Below are positions 27,326 to 36,025 of a stretch of DNA of 64,000 nt, one piece after another; the first letter of the stretch is position 1, and each line of letters starts with the position of its first letter. Made by a program: the position numbers and the translations under genes. The DNA is from Verrucomicrobiota bacterium (lineage in GTDB: Bacteria > Verrucomicrobiota > Verrucomicrobiia > Limisphaerales > JACRJY01): contig JACRJY010000157.1 of NCBI GenBank assembly GCA_016235585.1, positions 1 to 64,000 of the forward strand, given 5' to 3'. The notes under the pieces are model-generated. The model had not been told where the DNA came from. It did no database searches and saw nothing but the letters and a program-made list of their open reading frames with translations.

Positions 27326-27934
27326 ATGAACCTGCCGAACAAACTGACCGTCTCGCGCTTTGTGCTGACGGGGCTTTTTCTGGCGGCGGTGTTCTCGCGG
27401 TCGCCGGTCAACGACACCATTGCGCTCGTGCTGTTTTGCGTCGCCGGCCTGACGGATTACTTTGACGGCAAGATCGCCCGCGAGCGGAACCTCATCACCA
27501 GCTTCGGCACGCTGATGGATCCGCTGGCCGACAAAATCCTCACCTGCTCGGCGTTCATCGCGCTGGTCGAGCGGAGCAAATTCAACCCCGGCTCCGGGGC
27601 GCTGCCCACCGTCGGCGTCGAGGCGTGGATGGTCGTCATCATCGTCGCGCGCGAGCTGGCCATCACCGGCCTGCGCCTGCTCGCGGCCTCGAAGGGCGTG
27701 ACGCTGGCGGCGGAAAAATACGGCAAGCACAAGACCATCTCGCAGATCGTGGCCGTCATCGCGCTGCTCGTCCTCGAAGCCTACGTGGAATGGTGGCCGC
27801 AACTGCAAGGCGTCTTCAAGCCGTGGCTGACGGGGTTCACGCGGCTTGCACTCTGGGTGACGGTGGTGCTGACGCTCACCTCCGGCCTGATTTACCTGTG
27901 GCGAAACAGGCGGCTGTATCTGGACGACGTGTGA
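27326..27934 (+). CDS. pgsA: CDP-diacylglycerol--glycerol-3-phosphate 3-phosphatidyltransferase
   Basis: 202-residue membrane enzyme that makes phosphatidylglycerol phosphate. The CDP-alcohol phosphatidyltransferase signature is complete (DYFDGKIAR, eight residues, G, then DPLADK). Several transmembrane segments follow. The start is the ATG at 27326 (MNLPNKLTVSRFVLTG). The next gene carries the phosphatase for its product, so the two adjacent steps of phosphatidylglycerol synthesis lie together. Confidence 0.94.
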   Translation: MNLPNKLTVSRFVLTGLFLAAVFSRSPVNDTIALVLFCVAGLTDYFDGKIARERNLITSFGTLMDPLADKILTCSAFIALVERSKFNPGSGALPTVGVEAWMVVIIVARELAITGLRLLAASKGVTLAAEKYGKHKTISQIVAVIALLVLEAYVEWWPQLQGVFKPWLTGFTRLALWVTVVLTLTSGLIYLWRNRRLYLDDV

Positions 27935-27964
27935 TTCAGGCGAAGGTTCTTGGTTCAAATCAAT

Positions 27965-28765
27965 ATGAACTTGGAGTCAGTCCAACAATTCGCGGTGCTC
28001 GGACTAGGCGTCGGCGAGTTGATTCTCATCGCGGTGGTTGCGTTGGTCTTGTTCGGGGCAAATAAAATTCCGCCATTCATGCGCGGCCTAAAACAAGGCG
28101 TGGACGAATTTAAGCACGCGTCTGAAAACCTTCAGGATTCATCCAAGCCCAAAATTTACCGGCCCGTTGGCGAAGCGCTGACCACCAACAATCAAACCGT
28201 CGAAGACACCAGCCTGCCCGCGCCGGAGGAGGAAGATAATCTCGGCAACGCCATGACACTGTGGATTGCCCAAGGCTTCGGCATTGGGCGGATTCCCTTT
28301 GCCCCCGGCACGTTTGGTTCCGTGCTAGGATTGGGCTGGTTCGCGCTGCTGCTCTGGCCGGGCGACTTTGGATTTTACTGCGCCAACGTCGCCGCGAGCA
28401 TCGCCGCGTCGGTTTGGTTTTGCGGCCGGGCGGAAATCATCCTCAAGCGCACCGATCCGCCGTCCGTGGTGCTGGATGAAATCAGCGCCATCCCGGTTTG
28501 TTTCGCCGGCTGGGTCGCGTTTCTCTTTTTCAAGACCGGCCGGATGCCCGCGCCGGAATATTTCTTCTCGTCCGAGAACTGGCTGTGGACGCTCGGCGTG
28601 TTTGTGCTGTTCCGCGTGTTCGACATCGCCAAGCCGTGGCCGGTGCGCCAGAGCCAGCGCCTGCCCGGCGGCTGGGGCGTCACGGTGGACGACATTCTGG
28701 CGGCGCTTTACGTCAACCTCGTCGTCGGCGCGGTCGCGCTGGCACGGGGATGGCTGGCCGCTTGA
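27965..28765 (+). CDS. TatA-PgpA fusion: Tat translocase subunit joined to phosphatidylglycerophosphatase A
   Basis: One frame of 266 residues. Residues 1-55 look like TatA/E: GVGELILIAVVALVLFGANK, a short membrane helix ending in FG, then an amphipathic helix (RGLKQGVDEFKHA). Residues 56-95 are a polar, acidic linker. Residues 97-266 are a full-length PgpA: IPFAPGTFGSV, VLDEISAIPV, FRVFDIAKPWPV and GVTVDDILAAL. An internal ATG at 28253 could start PgpA alone, but its nearest SD-like GGAGGA is about 18 bases away. The gene follows pgsA by 30 bases. Both domains are recognisable; the fusion itself I do not know from the literature. Confidence 0.85.
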   Translation: MNLESVQQFAVLGLGVGELILIAVVALVLFGANKIPPFMRGLKQGVDEFKHASENLQDSSKPKIYRPVGEALTTNNQTVEDTSLPAPEEEDNLGNAMTLWIAQGFGIGRIPFAPGTFGSVLGLGWFALLLWPGDFGFYCANVAASIAASVWFCGRAEIILKRTDPPSVVLDEISAIPVCFAGWVAFLFFKTGRMPAPEYFFSSENWLWTLGVFVLFRVFDIAKPWPVRQSQRLPGGWGVTVDDILAALYVNLVVGAVALARGWLAA

Positions 28766-28851
28766 GCCGGGATTTTTCGGAAACGCCACTTGAAAAATTC
28801 CGTCCGTCCGGCAAGCATCGCCGCCAGACCAAACACCGACAACGCTGACTT

Positions 28852-29334
28852 ATGAGCCAGAAAGCCAAACCCATCCCCGACCGCTACCCCGGTGCGACGC
28901 CCTACTTGAGCTGTGCGGGCGCGGCGCGGGCCATTGAGTTTTACCAGCGGGCCTTCGGTGCCACCGAAGAAATGCGGATGCCCGGCCCCGACGGCAAAAT
29001 CGGCCACGCGGAGATTCGCATCAGCCGCGCGATTGTCATGCTGGCGGATGAGTTTCCCGAAATGGGCTTCCGCAGCCCGCTCGCGCTCGGCGGCTCGCCC
29101 GTGAACATCATGATTTACGTCGAGGACGTGGACGCCTTCGCCGCGCGCGCCATCGCCGCCGGCGCGAAGGTGCTGCGCCCGGTGGCCGACCAGTTTTATG
29201 GCGACCGGAGTTGCACGCTGGCCGACCCGTCCGGCCACACGTGGACATTCGCGACGCACAAGGAAGACGTGCCGCCGGACGAACTGGCCCGCCGCGCCGC
29301 CGCGATGTGCGGGAAAGCCCCGCCGTCCGCGTGA
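28852..29334 (+). CDS. VOC family protein (PhnB-like glyoxalase/dioxygenase fold)
   Basis: 160 residues in a paired beta-alpha-beta-beta-beta fold: PYLSCAGAARAIEFYQRAFGA, then MIYVEDVDAFAARAIAAGA and DPSGHTWTFATH. This is the PhnB-like branch; it has lost some usual metal ligands, so enzyme function is uncertain. The start is the ATG at 28852. It stands alone between the fusion gene and pyrH. Confidence 0.85.
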   Translation: MSQKAKPIPDRYPGATPYLSCAGAARAIEFYQRAFGATEEMRMPGPDGKIGHAEIRISRAIVMLADEFPEMGFRSPLALGGSPVNIMIYVEDVDAFAARAIAAGAKVLRPVADQFYGDRSCTLADPSGHTWTFATHKEDVPPDELARRAAAMCGKAPPSA

Positions 29335-29353
29335 AGTTTTTCTGCCGCCTTAA

Positions 29354-30145
<792 letters not shown>

Positions 30146-30179
30146 TTTTTCGTCCTCCTCCTCGTCCTCGAATCCGCCC

Positions 30180-30752
30180 ATGCTCCTCTGGCGCGAAAAA
30201 ATCCCCGCCGACTGGCTGCCGCGCGTGCTCGGCCAGCTCCCCGCCGTGCTGGTGGATCACGCGCACCTCGAGCGCAAGGCCGCCACCACCGCCATCACGC
30301 TGGAGAAATACCGCGAGCTGTTCGCGCGCGTGGACGAATTGAATGCCATCGCCATCGAGGAGCTGCAGCACTTCCAACTCGTGCTCGCGCTGCTCAAACG
30401 GCGCGGCATCCCGTTCAGCCAGCCGTGCCGCAGCCCGTGGATCACCGGCTTGATGCACAGCGTCCGCAACGGCTCCCGCGCGCAGGTGATGGACCACCTC
30501 CTCTGCTGCGCGTTCATCGAGGGCCGAAGCTGCGAAAAATTTCAAATCCTCGGCAAGGAGCTTCAGGGCCGCGACGACGAACTGGCCGCCTTCTACGCCA
30601 GCCTCGTCGAATCCGAGGGCAACCACTACGCCACCTACATCCTCATGGCGCGGGCGATTGACGACGCGGAGACCGGGCGGCGGCTGGACTTCTATCTCGA
30701 CCTCGACGCGAAACTCATCCGCGAGCCGCACGCGCTGCCGATTTTGCATTGA
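30180..30752 (+). CDS. tRNA-(ms[2]io[6]A)-hydroxylase, MiaE-like
   Basis: 190 residues, ferritin-like diiron fold. Paired Glu/His positions expected for the diiron site are visible: DHAHLERKAA, ELQHFQLVL, AFIEGRSCEKF and ESEGNHYATYI. It would hydroxylate the modified adenosine 37 of tRNA. The start is the ATG at 30180; the upstream Ser-rich ORF extension is not plausible. Confidence 0.9.
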   Translation: MLLWREKIPADWLPRVLGQLPAVLVDHAHLERKAATTAITLEKYRELFARVDELNAIAIEELQHFQLVLALLKRRGIPFSQPCRSPWITGLMHSVRNGSRAQVMDHLLCCAFIEGRSCEKFQILGKELQGRDDELAAFYASLVESEGNHYATYILMARAIDDAETGRRLDFYLDLDAKLIREPHALPILH

Positions 30753-30814
30753 GGCTGCCCGGCGAAATTCTCGTCGTTGAAAACAAACTTCGTTTCAGTC
30801 AAATTGGTGCCGAT

Positions 30815-31465
30815 ATGAGACTGTCCGCTTTGGCAAATTACGCTTCGCCGCGAGGCTTGGCACTCGCGTTGATTGTTCTTTTGAACTTCATTTCCACCAC
30901 CCCGCCCATGAATGCCGCGCCTGAACCCAAACCAACCCCGCCCGCCAAAACCCAGCTCGCCACGTTCGGCGGCGGATGCTTCTGGTGCCTCGAAGCGCTG
31001 TTCGAGACGTTCGAGGGCGTCAAGGCCGTGACCTCCGGTTATTCCGCCGGCAAGGTTCCCAATCCCACTTACCAGCAGGTTTGCGGCGGCGACACCGGCC
31101 ACGCCGAGGTGGTGCAGATCGAGTTCGATCCGGCGAAGATTTCCTACGAGCAGTTGCTCGCCATCTTCTGGGACATCCACGACCCCACGACCCTTAACCG
31201 CCAGGGCGCGGACGTGGGCACGCAGTATCGCTCCATCATCCTCACGCACGACGACGCGCAGAAAACCGCCGCCGAGAAGTCGAAGCAGGCGGCGGGCGCG
31301 AAGTTCAAGACGCCCATCACCACGGAAATTGCGCCGCTGGTGAAGTATTATCTGGCGGAGGATTATCATCAGGATTATTTCCGCAAGAACCCGAACGTGC
31401 CCTATTGCGCCTACGTCATCAGCCCCAAGCTGCAAAAGCTCCAGAAGAGCAAATACGGGAAGTGA
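30815..31465 (+). CDS. msrA: Peptide-methionine (S)-S-oxide reductase, probably exported
   Basis: 216 residues. Repairs oxidised methionine. The catalytic motif is GGGCFWCLE; VTSGYSAGKVPNPTYQQVCGGDTGHAEVV and AEDYHQDYF are standard. About 45 N-terminal residues precede the catalytic domain, with a hydrophobic stretch (LALALIVLLNFIS) that looks like a signal peptide, so the enzyme probably works in the periplasm. A cytoplasmic start at a later ATG (30908) is possible. Its stop overlaps the yacG start. Confidence 0.93.
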   Translation: MRLSALANYASPRGLALALIVLLNFISTTPPMNAAPEPKPTPPAKTQLATFGGGCFWCLEALFETFEGVKAVTSGYSAGKVPNPTYQQVCGGDTGHAEVVQIEFDPAKISYEQLLAIFWDIHDPTTLNRQGADVGTQYRSIILTHDDAQKTAAEKSKQAAGAKFKTPITTEIAPLVKYYLAEDYHQDYFRKNPNVPYCAYVISPKLQKLQKSKYGK

Positions 31466-31686
31466 GCCAGCCGGCCAATGTGAAGTGCCCCGCGTGCGGG
31501 CGGCGCGGCGACTGGTTTGCGGGCCAATACGGCCCGTTCTGCTCGCACCGCTGCAAGCTGGTGGACTTGGGGAAGTGGTTCAGCGGGGAGAACAAGATTT
31601 CCGAGCCGCTCAAGCCGGAGCACTTCGCCGAGTTTGAGGAACTGCCGCCCGGCAAAAATCCCGACGCGCCGGACGCGGAGGAATGA
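31462..31686 (+). CDS. yacG: DNA gyrase inhibitor YacG (zinc-binding)
   Basis: 74 residues from a GTG at 31462 that overlaps the msrA stop (GTGA). The four-Cys zinc site is complete: CPACGRRGDW, then FCSHRCKLVDLGKW. The C-terminal acidic tail is typical. The ORF track lists a longer start; the overlap and the family length support the GTG. It ends two bases before the stop of the convergent peptidase gene. Confidence 0.9.
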   Translation: MSQPANVKCPACGRRGDWFAGQYGPFCSHRCKLVDLGKWFSGENKISEPLKPEHFAEFEELPPGKNPDAPDAEE

Positions 31687-31687
31687 T

Positions 31688-32575
31688 TCAAAGGCTGGTG
31701 AATTTCCTCACCGCCGCATTGGTCGCCGCCACGAGCGCGTTCACCCGCGTTGCCAACGAGAAATCCGATGGCGCTTCTAGCGTGTAGGAGAGCCGCGTTT
31801 TGTTCTGAAGCAGGTAAAACGCCTCCGGCCATTCCGGGCGCGTGAGTGGATCCGCGCTAGGCCGGATGACGCCGCCCGCCGCGGCCCGGCCTTCGATGAC
31901 TTCCGAGTTGTCCACCGGGCAGACGGCGGAAACTTTTTCCATCATCGCCCCGGCCAGCGAAGGCAGATTGTCGAGGTTCAACTCGTAGAGGTAAAAGCCG
32001 TGCGCCTCCCAGTCCTCGTGCAGGCACAGACAGAGGTCGAAGCGCGGCTGCCGCGCCAGCCAGGCGACGTGTGCGCGGGACTCGACGGCGCGCGGCGCGT
32101 GATACTGGCGGTTGAGGTCGAGGCCGTCGGCGTTCTCGCGGCGGCCCAGCGCGAACCCGCCGGGATTCAGGCACGGGCAGAGCCACAGCGCGGCGTTGTC
32201 CGGCCACGCGTTGTCGCGCAGCAACCGCCGCACGGCCAGCGGCCCCGCCGGCTCGTCGCCGTGAATGCCGGCGCTGATGTAAATGTTGAGATTGGAGATT
32301 GGAGATTGGAGATTGGAAATCGCCGGGCGGGTGAAGGCGTGGAGGTTGAAATCTTTCCCGGTGAAAAACTCCTCGACGGCCCAGCCATTTTCCCGCGCGG
32401 TGGCGGCGCACTCGCGCGCAACGGCGCGGATGTCAATCGCCTCGCCGAAGTAGCCGCCGTGATTTTTGCCCAGCCGTTGCACGGCTGATTCGTAACCGCC
32501 GCGCCAAGCCGCGCAAAGCGCAAAGTCGCTTCTGCTTGCCGCCTCCGGCGCTTGCCCGTAGCGTTTGTGGCGCAT
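31688..32575 (-). CDS. M14-type zinc carboxypeptidase/deacylase-like protein
   Basis: About 295 residues. Zinc ligands HxxE in SAGIHGDEPAGP and a late His in CLHEDWEAHGFYLY; NADGLDLNR and TLEAPSDFS are also M14-like. The branch includes succinylglutamate desuccinylases and murein-tripeptide amidases. No signal peptide. The ATG at 32575 shares CATG with the start of the divergent pyrophosphatase gene; a later start is possible. A 7-base tandem repeat (32288-32322) interrupts the frame just before the HxxE motif and encodes ISNLQSPISNL. Confidence 0.75.
   Translation of the reverse strand: MRHKRYGQAPEAASRSDFALCAAWRGGYESAVQRLGKNHGGYFGEAIDIRAVARECAATARENGWAVEEFFTGKDFNLHAFTRPAISNLQSPISNLNIYISAGIHGDEPAGPLAVRRLLRDNAWPDNAALWLCPCLNPGGFALGRRENADGLDLNRQYHAPRAVESRAHVAWLARQPRFDLCLCLHEDWEAHGFYLYELNLDNLPSLAGAMMEKVSAVCPVDNSEVIEGRAAAGGVIRPSADPLTRPEWPEAFYLLQNKTRLSYTLEAPSDFSLATRVNALVAATNAAVRKFTSL
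32288..32322. repeat. Tandem heptamer GAGATTG, four perfect copies plus one variant
   Basis: GAGATTG repeats head to tail from 32288 to 32315, followed by GAAATCG. It lies inside the M14-type gene. A seven-base unit is not a multiple of three, so gain or loss of one copy would shift the frame. Confidence 0.85.
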
Positions 32576-34226
32576 GAGTGAAGTTCTCGTCATCGGCCAC
32601 CGCAATCCCGACACCGACGCCATCTGTTCGGCCATCGGCTACGCGGAGTTCAAGCGCCGCACCGGCATGGCCAACGCCGTGGCGGCGCGCTGCGGCGACA
32701 CGAATGACCGCATTGACTTCGTGCTGCGGACGTTTTTCGTGCCGCCGCCCCGGTTCGTCACCGACGTTTCGCCGAAGGTGCGCGACGTGATGCAGGCGCA
32801 CGTCGTCAGCGTGCCGCCGCAGGCCACGGTGGCGGAGGCGATGGCCGTGATGGACGACCGCAACATCCGCGTGCTGCCGGTGCTCGACCACGACCGCACC
32901 TGCGCGGGGTTGCTCTCGCTTTTCAAGATGAGCAAATTCTTCTTTCCGGCGGCCAACCGCATCTTCGACTCGCGGCGCGTCGTGTCCTCGATCAGCAACC
33001 TGGCCCGCACGCTGAACGCCAAAACTTTTTTCGCCACCAACCCCGACCACGAGGAGGATTTGATTCTCATGGTCGGCGCGATGACGCTGGAATCATTTTC
33101 GCAGCGGCTTCAAAGCTATTCCCGCGAACGTCTCCTCGTCGTGGTGGGCGACCGCTGGGACATCCAGAACATGGCCATCCGCGAGCGCGTGCGCGTGGTG
33201 GTGGTGACGGGCGGGCTGCCGATTGAAAAAGCGACCATCGAGGCCGCCGAGCGGAACGGCGTGAGCCTGCTGCTCTCGCCGCACGACTCGGCCACGACGG
33301 CGCTGCTCTGCCGCGCGGCCATCACGGTGAAGCACATGATTCACGAGCATTTTCTGTCCTTCCACGAGGACGAGCCGCTTTCCACCGTGCAGCCGCTTGC
33401 GTCGGAATCGTCCTTCCAGGCCTTCCCCGTGCTCGACAGCGAGAAGCGCACGGTGGGAATCCTGTCGAAGTCCGACTTCCTGAAAAAAGTGGAGCGCCAG
33501 CTCATCCTCGTGGATCACAACGAGCTTTCGCAGGCCGTCCACGGCGCGGACAAGGTGGAGATTCTGGAGGTGATTGACCACCACCGCATCGGCGCGCTCA
33601 CCACGCAGCAGCCGATTCTCTTCCGCAACGAGCCGGTCGGCTCCACGAGCACCATCGTGGCGGACTGCTTCTTCCGCTACCGCGTGGAACTGCCCAAGCC
33701 CATCGCCGGCCTGCTGCTGGCGGGGCTGGTTTCCGACACGTTGAACCTCACTTCACCGACGACCACGGCGCGTGACGCGGAAATTCTCGCCGAGCTGGAA
33801 AAAATCTCCGGCGTCAACGCGACGGAGTTCACCGAGAAGCTTTTCTCCTCCGGCTCGCTGCTCATCAGCAAACCCGCCGCGCAGGCCATCGCCACGGACT
33901 GCAAGGAATACACCGAGGATGGGCGTGTGTTCAGCGTCGCGCAGATCGAGGAGATTGGCTTCGACCAGTTCCGCAAGCGCAAGGACGAGGTGCTGGCCGC
34001 GCTCGACGCGCACCGCGCACAGAAGAATTATTTCTTCGCGACGCTGCTGGTGACGGACGTGGTGACGCAGACCTCGCTGCTGCTGGTGTCCGGCGCGGAG
34101 TCGTTTCTCCGGCACATTGACTATCCGAAAGTCGAGCGCGGCATCTACGAGCTGGAAGGCGTCGTGTCGCGCAAGAAGCAGCTGCTGCCGTATCTCACGC
34201 ACTGCCTGGCGAAGGTGCAGGAGTGA
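32574..34226 (+). CDS. ppaC: Manganese-dependent inorganic pyrophosphatase with CBS and DRTGG domains
   Basis: 550 residues, family II pyrophosphatase. N-terminal DHH core (GHRNPDTDAICSAIGYAEF), then a CBS domain (VSVPPQATVAEAMAVMDDRNIRVLPV), a DRTGG domain, a second CBS domain (VGILSKSDFLKKV), and the remaining DHH/DHHA2 part with ILVDHNE, EVIDHHRIG and GLVSDTLNLTSPTTT. CBS domains make such enzymes responsive to adenine nucleotides. It starts at the ATG of 32574, overlapping the start of the divergent gene on CATG. Confidence 0.95.
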   Translation: MSEVLVIGHRNPDTDAICSAIGYAEFKRRTGMANAVAARCGDTNDRIDFVLRTFFVPPPRFVTDVSPKVRDVMQAHVVSVPPQATVAEAMAVMDDRNIRVLPVLDHDRTCAGLLSLFKMSKFFFPAANRIFDSRRVVSSISNLARTLNAKTFFATNPDHEEDLILMVGAMTLESFSQRLQSYSRERLLVVVGDRWDIQNMAIRERVRVVVVTGGLPIEKATIEAAERNGVSLLLSPHDSATTALLCRAAITVKHMIHEHFLSFHEDEPLSTVQPLASESSFQAFPVLDSEKRTVGILSKSDFLKKVERQLILVDHNELSQAVHGADKVEILEVIDHHRIGALTTQQPILFRNEPVGSTSTIVADCFFRYRVELPKPIAGLLLAGLVSDTLNLTSPTTTARDAEILAELEKISGVNATEFTEKLFSSGSLLISKPAAQAIATDCKEYTEDGRVFSVAQIEEIGFDQFRKRKDEVLAALDAHRAQKNYFFATLLVTDVVTQTSLLLVSGAESFLRHIDYPKVERGIYELEGVVSRKKQLLPYLTHCLAKVQE

Positions 34227-34263
34227 GGAAGCCGTTCCCAAAAACTGCCGAAATGAAAACAAA

Positions 34264-34291
34264 CGCGGGATTTCCGTGAGGAAATCCCGCG
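34264..34291 (-). terminator. Rho-independent terminator between convergent genes
   Basis: A 12-bp perfect stem (CGCGGGATTTCC with its complement) and a 4-base loop. Read on the minus strand it follows the stop of the EF-hand gene and is followed by a T-rich run (TTTGTTTT), so it fits best as that gene's terminator. It may also stop transcription from the pyrophosphatase gene. Confidence 0.8.
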
Positions 34292-34323
34292 CTGCGAGTT
34301 TGCGGTGAACGGTTGTGCGAAAA

Positions 34324-34848
34324 TTATTCGCTCTTCGGGCGTTCGCGCTTCTGCGGTTCGTCGCCACCGGGGCGACGGCCTTGCGGGCCGCCATCGGGGC
34401 CGCCCTGACCATCCGGGCGACGGCGGCCTTCGCCACCCACGCCAGGGCCGCCCGGCCCACCAGGGCCACCCGCGCCCTGCGGACGCGGCGGCATCAGCTC
34501 GTCCATCGTCAGCTTGCCGTCGCCGTTTTTGTCGAGCTTCTTCAGCGCGGCGGCGGCGTTGGCGATTTCACTTTCGTCCACCACGCCGTCGTTGTTCGCG
34601 TCGAGCGCGGCCATGACGGGCGGGCGCATCCGTTCGCCGCCGCCGGGGCCGCCGGGGCCACCGGGGCCGCCCTGACCGCGACGGAATTCGCCGGGAGGCC
34701 CGTCGGACGGACGGCCTTCGCGCGGTGCGCCGTCGGGCCGCTGGCCGTCTCGCGGCGGGCGGTTGGGCTGGTTTTGGTCTTGAGCTGCGGTGGTCCACAC
34801 GGTCGCGCCCAGCGCGAGTGCAGCCAGCAGAGTGGAGGTGGTCTTCAT
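34324..34848 (-). CDS. Secreted EF-hand protein with Gly/Pro/Arg-rich tails
   Basis: 174 residues from the ATG at 34848 (MKTTSTLLAALALGATVWTTAAQ, signal peptide). Two canonical EF-hand loops lie in the middle (DANNDGVVDESE and DKNGDGKLTMDE), flanked by GGPGGPGG and RRPDGQGGPDGG tracts. It should bind calcium outside the cytoplasm. It is divergent from the CpxR/CpxA-like pair and shares the Gly/Pro/Arg-rich composition of that kinase's sensor region. The layout recalls cpxP next to cpxRA, but there is no CpxP-type LTxxQ motif. Confidence 0.85.
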   Translation of the reverse strand: MKTTSTLLAALALGATVWTTAAQDQNQPNRPPRDGQRPDGAPREGRPSDGPPGEFRRGQGGPGGPGGPGGGERMRPPVMAALDANNDGVVDESEIANAAAALKKLDKNGDGKLTMDELMPPRPQGAGGPGGPGGPGVGGEGRRRPDGQGGPDGGPQGRRPGGDEPQKRERPKSE

Positions 34849-35067
34849 GATGTTGCCTTTCGTTTTGTGGTGGAACCGCCCGCCGCGCCCGCCGCGCACC
34901 GGCCACGGCGCGCAGATGATTTCAACGGGTTCGCCGGACGGTTCCGAAACTTCGCAGCCCGCCGCCACCGGAGTTTTTCCGATGTTGTTGTGCGTCGTGC
35001 CGCTGGTCTTCATGCCTGTAGAAGACGCGGGGCGTGTTAAGCTCGTATTGGCCGCGCGGGGAAAATT

Positions 35068-35083
35068 GTAAAGTTACGGTAAA
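35068..35083 (+). promoter_or_regulatory. Candidate CpxR-type box: two GTAAA sites, 6 bases apart
   Basis: GTAAA at 35068-35072 and again at 35079-35083, within the 288-base gap between the EF-hand gene and the response regulator, about 54 bases before the regulator start. Known CpxR boxes are GTAAA repeats with a spacer of about 5. The two GTAAA sites belong to a nearly repeated unit GTAAAGTTACG / GTAAAAGTTGCG. I see no other gene in this gap. Confidence 0.45.
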
Positions 35084-35136
35084 AGTTGCGGAGTTTTCGC
35101 GGAACGGGCGTTATTCTCGCCACACAATCAAAGCTC

Positions 35137-35886
35137 ATGAACGCGCGCCTTCCCATCAATTCCCCGGCGGCCTCCGCCGGGCGCACGCGCGTGCTCGTCA
35201 TTGACGATGACAAGAAGCTCTGCCGGCTCATCCGGGATTACCTCGACCCGATGGGCTACGAAGTCACCGCCGCGCACACCGGCCCCGACGGCGTGGAGGC
35301 TGCAACCGCCGAGGGTGCCACGTGGCACGCTGTGCTGCTCGACGTGATGCTGCCGGGCATGGACGGCTTCGAGGTGTTGAAAAACATCCGCAAGAAATCC
35401 GACGTGCCCGTGCTCATGCTCACCGCGCGCGGCGAGGAGGCCGACCGCATCGTGGGCCTCGAAATCGGCGCGGATGATTATCTGCCCAAGACTTTTTCCA
35501 CGCGCGAGCTGCTCGCCCGCCTGCGTGCCGTCACGCGCCGTGCGGCGAAAGTGGTGGTGAATGACGACGCGCCGGAGGAAATCATCGTCGGGCCGTTGCG
35601 CGTGAACACCGGCGCGCGCACCGCCGTGCTCGGCGACCAGCCGCTCACGCTCACGCCGGTCGAATACGACATGCTCGCCAGCCTCGCGCGCGCCAAGGGC
35701 CGGGTGAAGTCGCGCGAGTCGCTGCTCGACGAGTGCCGCGACCGCAACTACGACGTGTTCGACCGCAGCATTGACGTCCACATCTCCGCGCTGCGGAAAA
35801 AACTCGGCGACGACGCAAAGAATCCGCGCTGGATTCGCACCGTGCGGAGCGCGGGATATCTGCTCATCAACCCGGAGGCGGAATAA
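35137..35886 (+). CDS. OmpR-family response regulator (CpxR-like)
   Basis: 249 residues. Receiver domain with RVLVIDDDKKLCRLI, phosphoacceptor Asp69 in LLDVMLPGMDG and Lys in DYLPKTF (the usual DYLPKPF has Pro; here Thr). A C-terminal winged helix follows (LTPVEYDMLASLARAKGRVKSRESLL, then RSIDVHISALRKKLGD and RTVRSAGYLL). The ATG at 35137 is preceded by a candidate GTAAA double box. The cognate kinase lies downstream after a 139-base AT-richer spacer. Confidence 0.93.
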   Translation: MNARLPINSPAASAGRTRVLVIDDDKKLCRLIRDYLDPMGYEVTAAHTGPDGVEAATAEGATWHAVLLDVMLPGMDGFEVLKNIRKKSDVPVLMLTARGEEADRIVGLEIGADDYLPKTFSTRELLARLRAVTRRAAKVVVNDDAPEEIIVGPLRVNTGARTAVLGDQPLTLTPVEYDMLASLARAKGRVKSRESLLDECRDRNYDVFDRSIDVHISALRKKLGDDAKNPRWIRTVRSAGYLLINPEAE

Positions 35887-36025
35887 GAAAATTACGAATG
35901 ACGAATTTCAAATGACGAAGGAAACCCGAATCCCAAATGGCGAATGGCGCGCGTCTGCTGCGGTTGAGCGTTTGTGCTGTTCTCCGTATTCATCCTTCAT
36001 AATTCATCCTTCATAAATTCTTCCC
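35887..36025. repeat. AT-richer spacer with short direct repeats between regulator and kinase
   Basis: The 139 bases between the response regulator stop and the kinase GTG are clearly richer in A+T than the flanks. They hold two repeated motifs: AATGACGAA-like units near 35900-35920 and the tandem ATTCATCCTTCATA (two copies) near 35993-36020. This type of short repeat is often found between genes. No ORF is supported. Confidence 0.55.

Noticed and set aside
28253-28765. PgpA as a separate gene from TatA
   Set aside because: Not fully excluded, but the reading frame is continuous and the internal ATG has no well-placed SD, so the fusion is the simpler reading.
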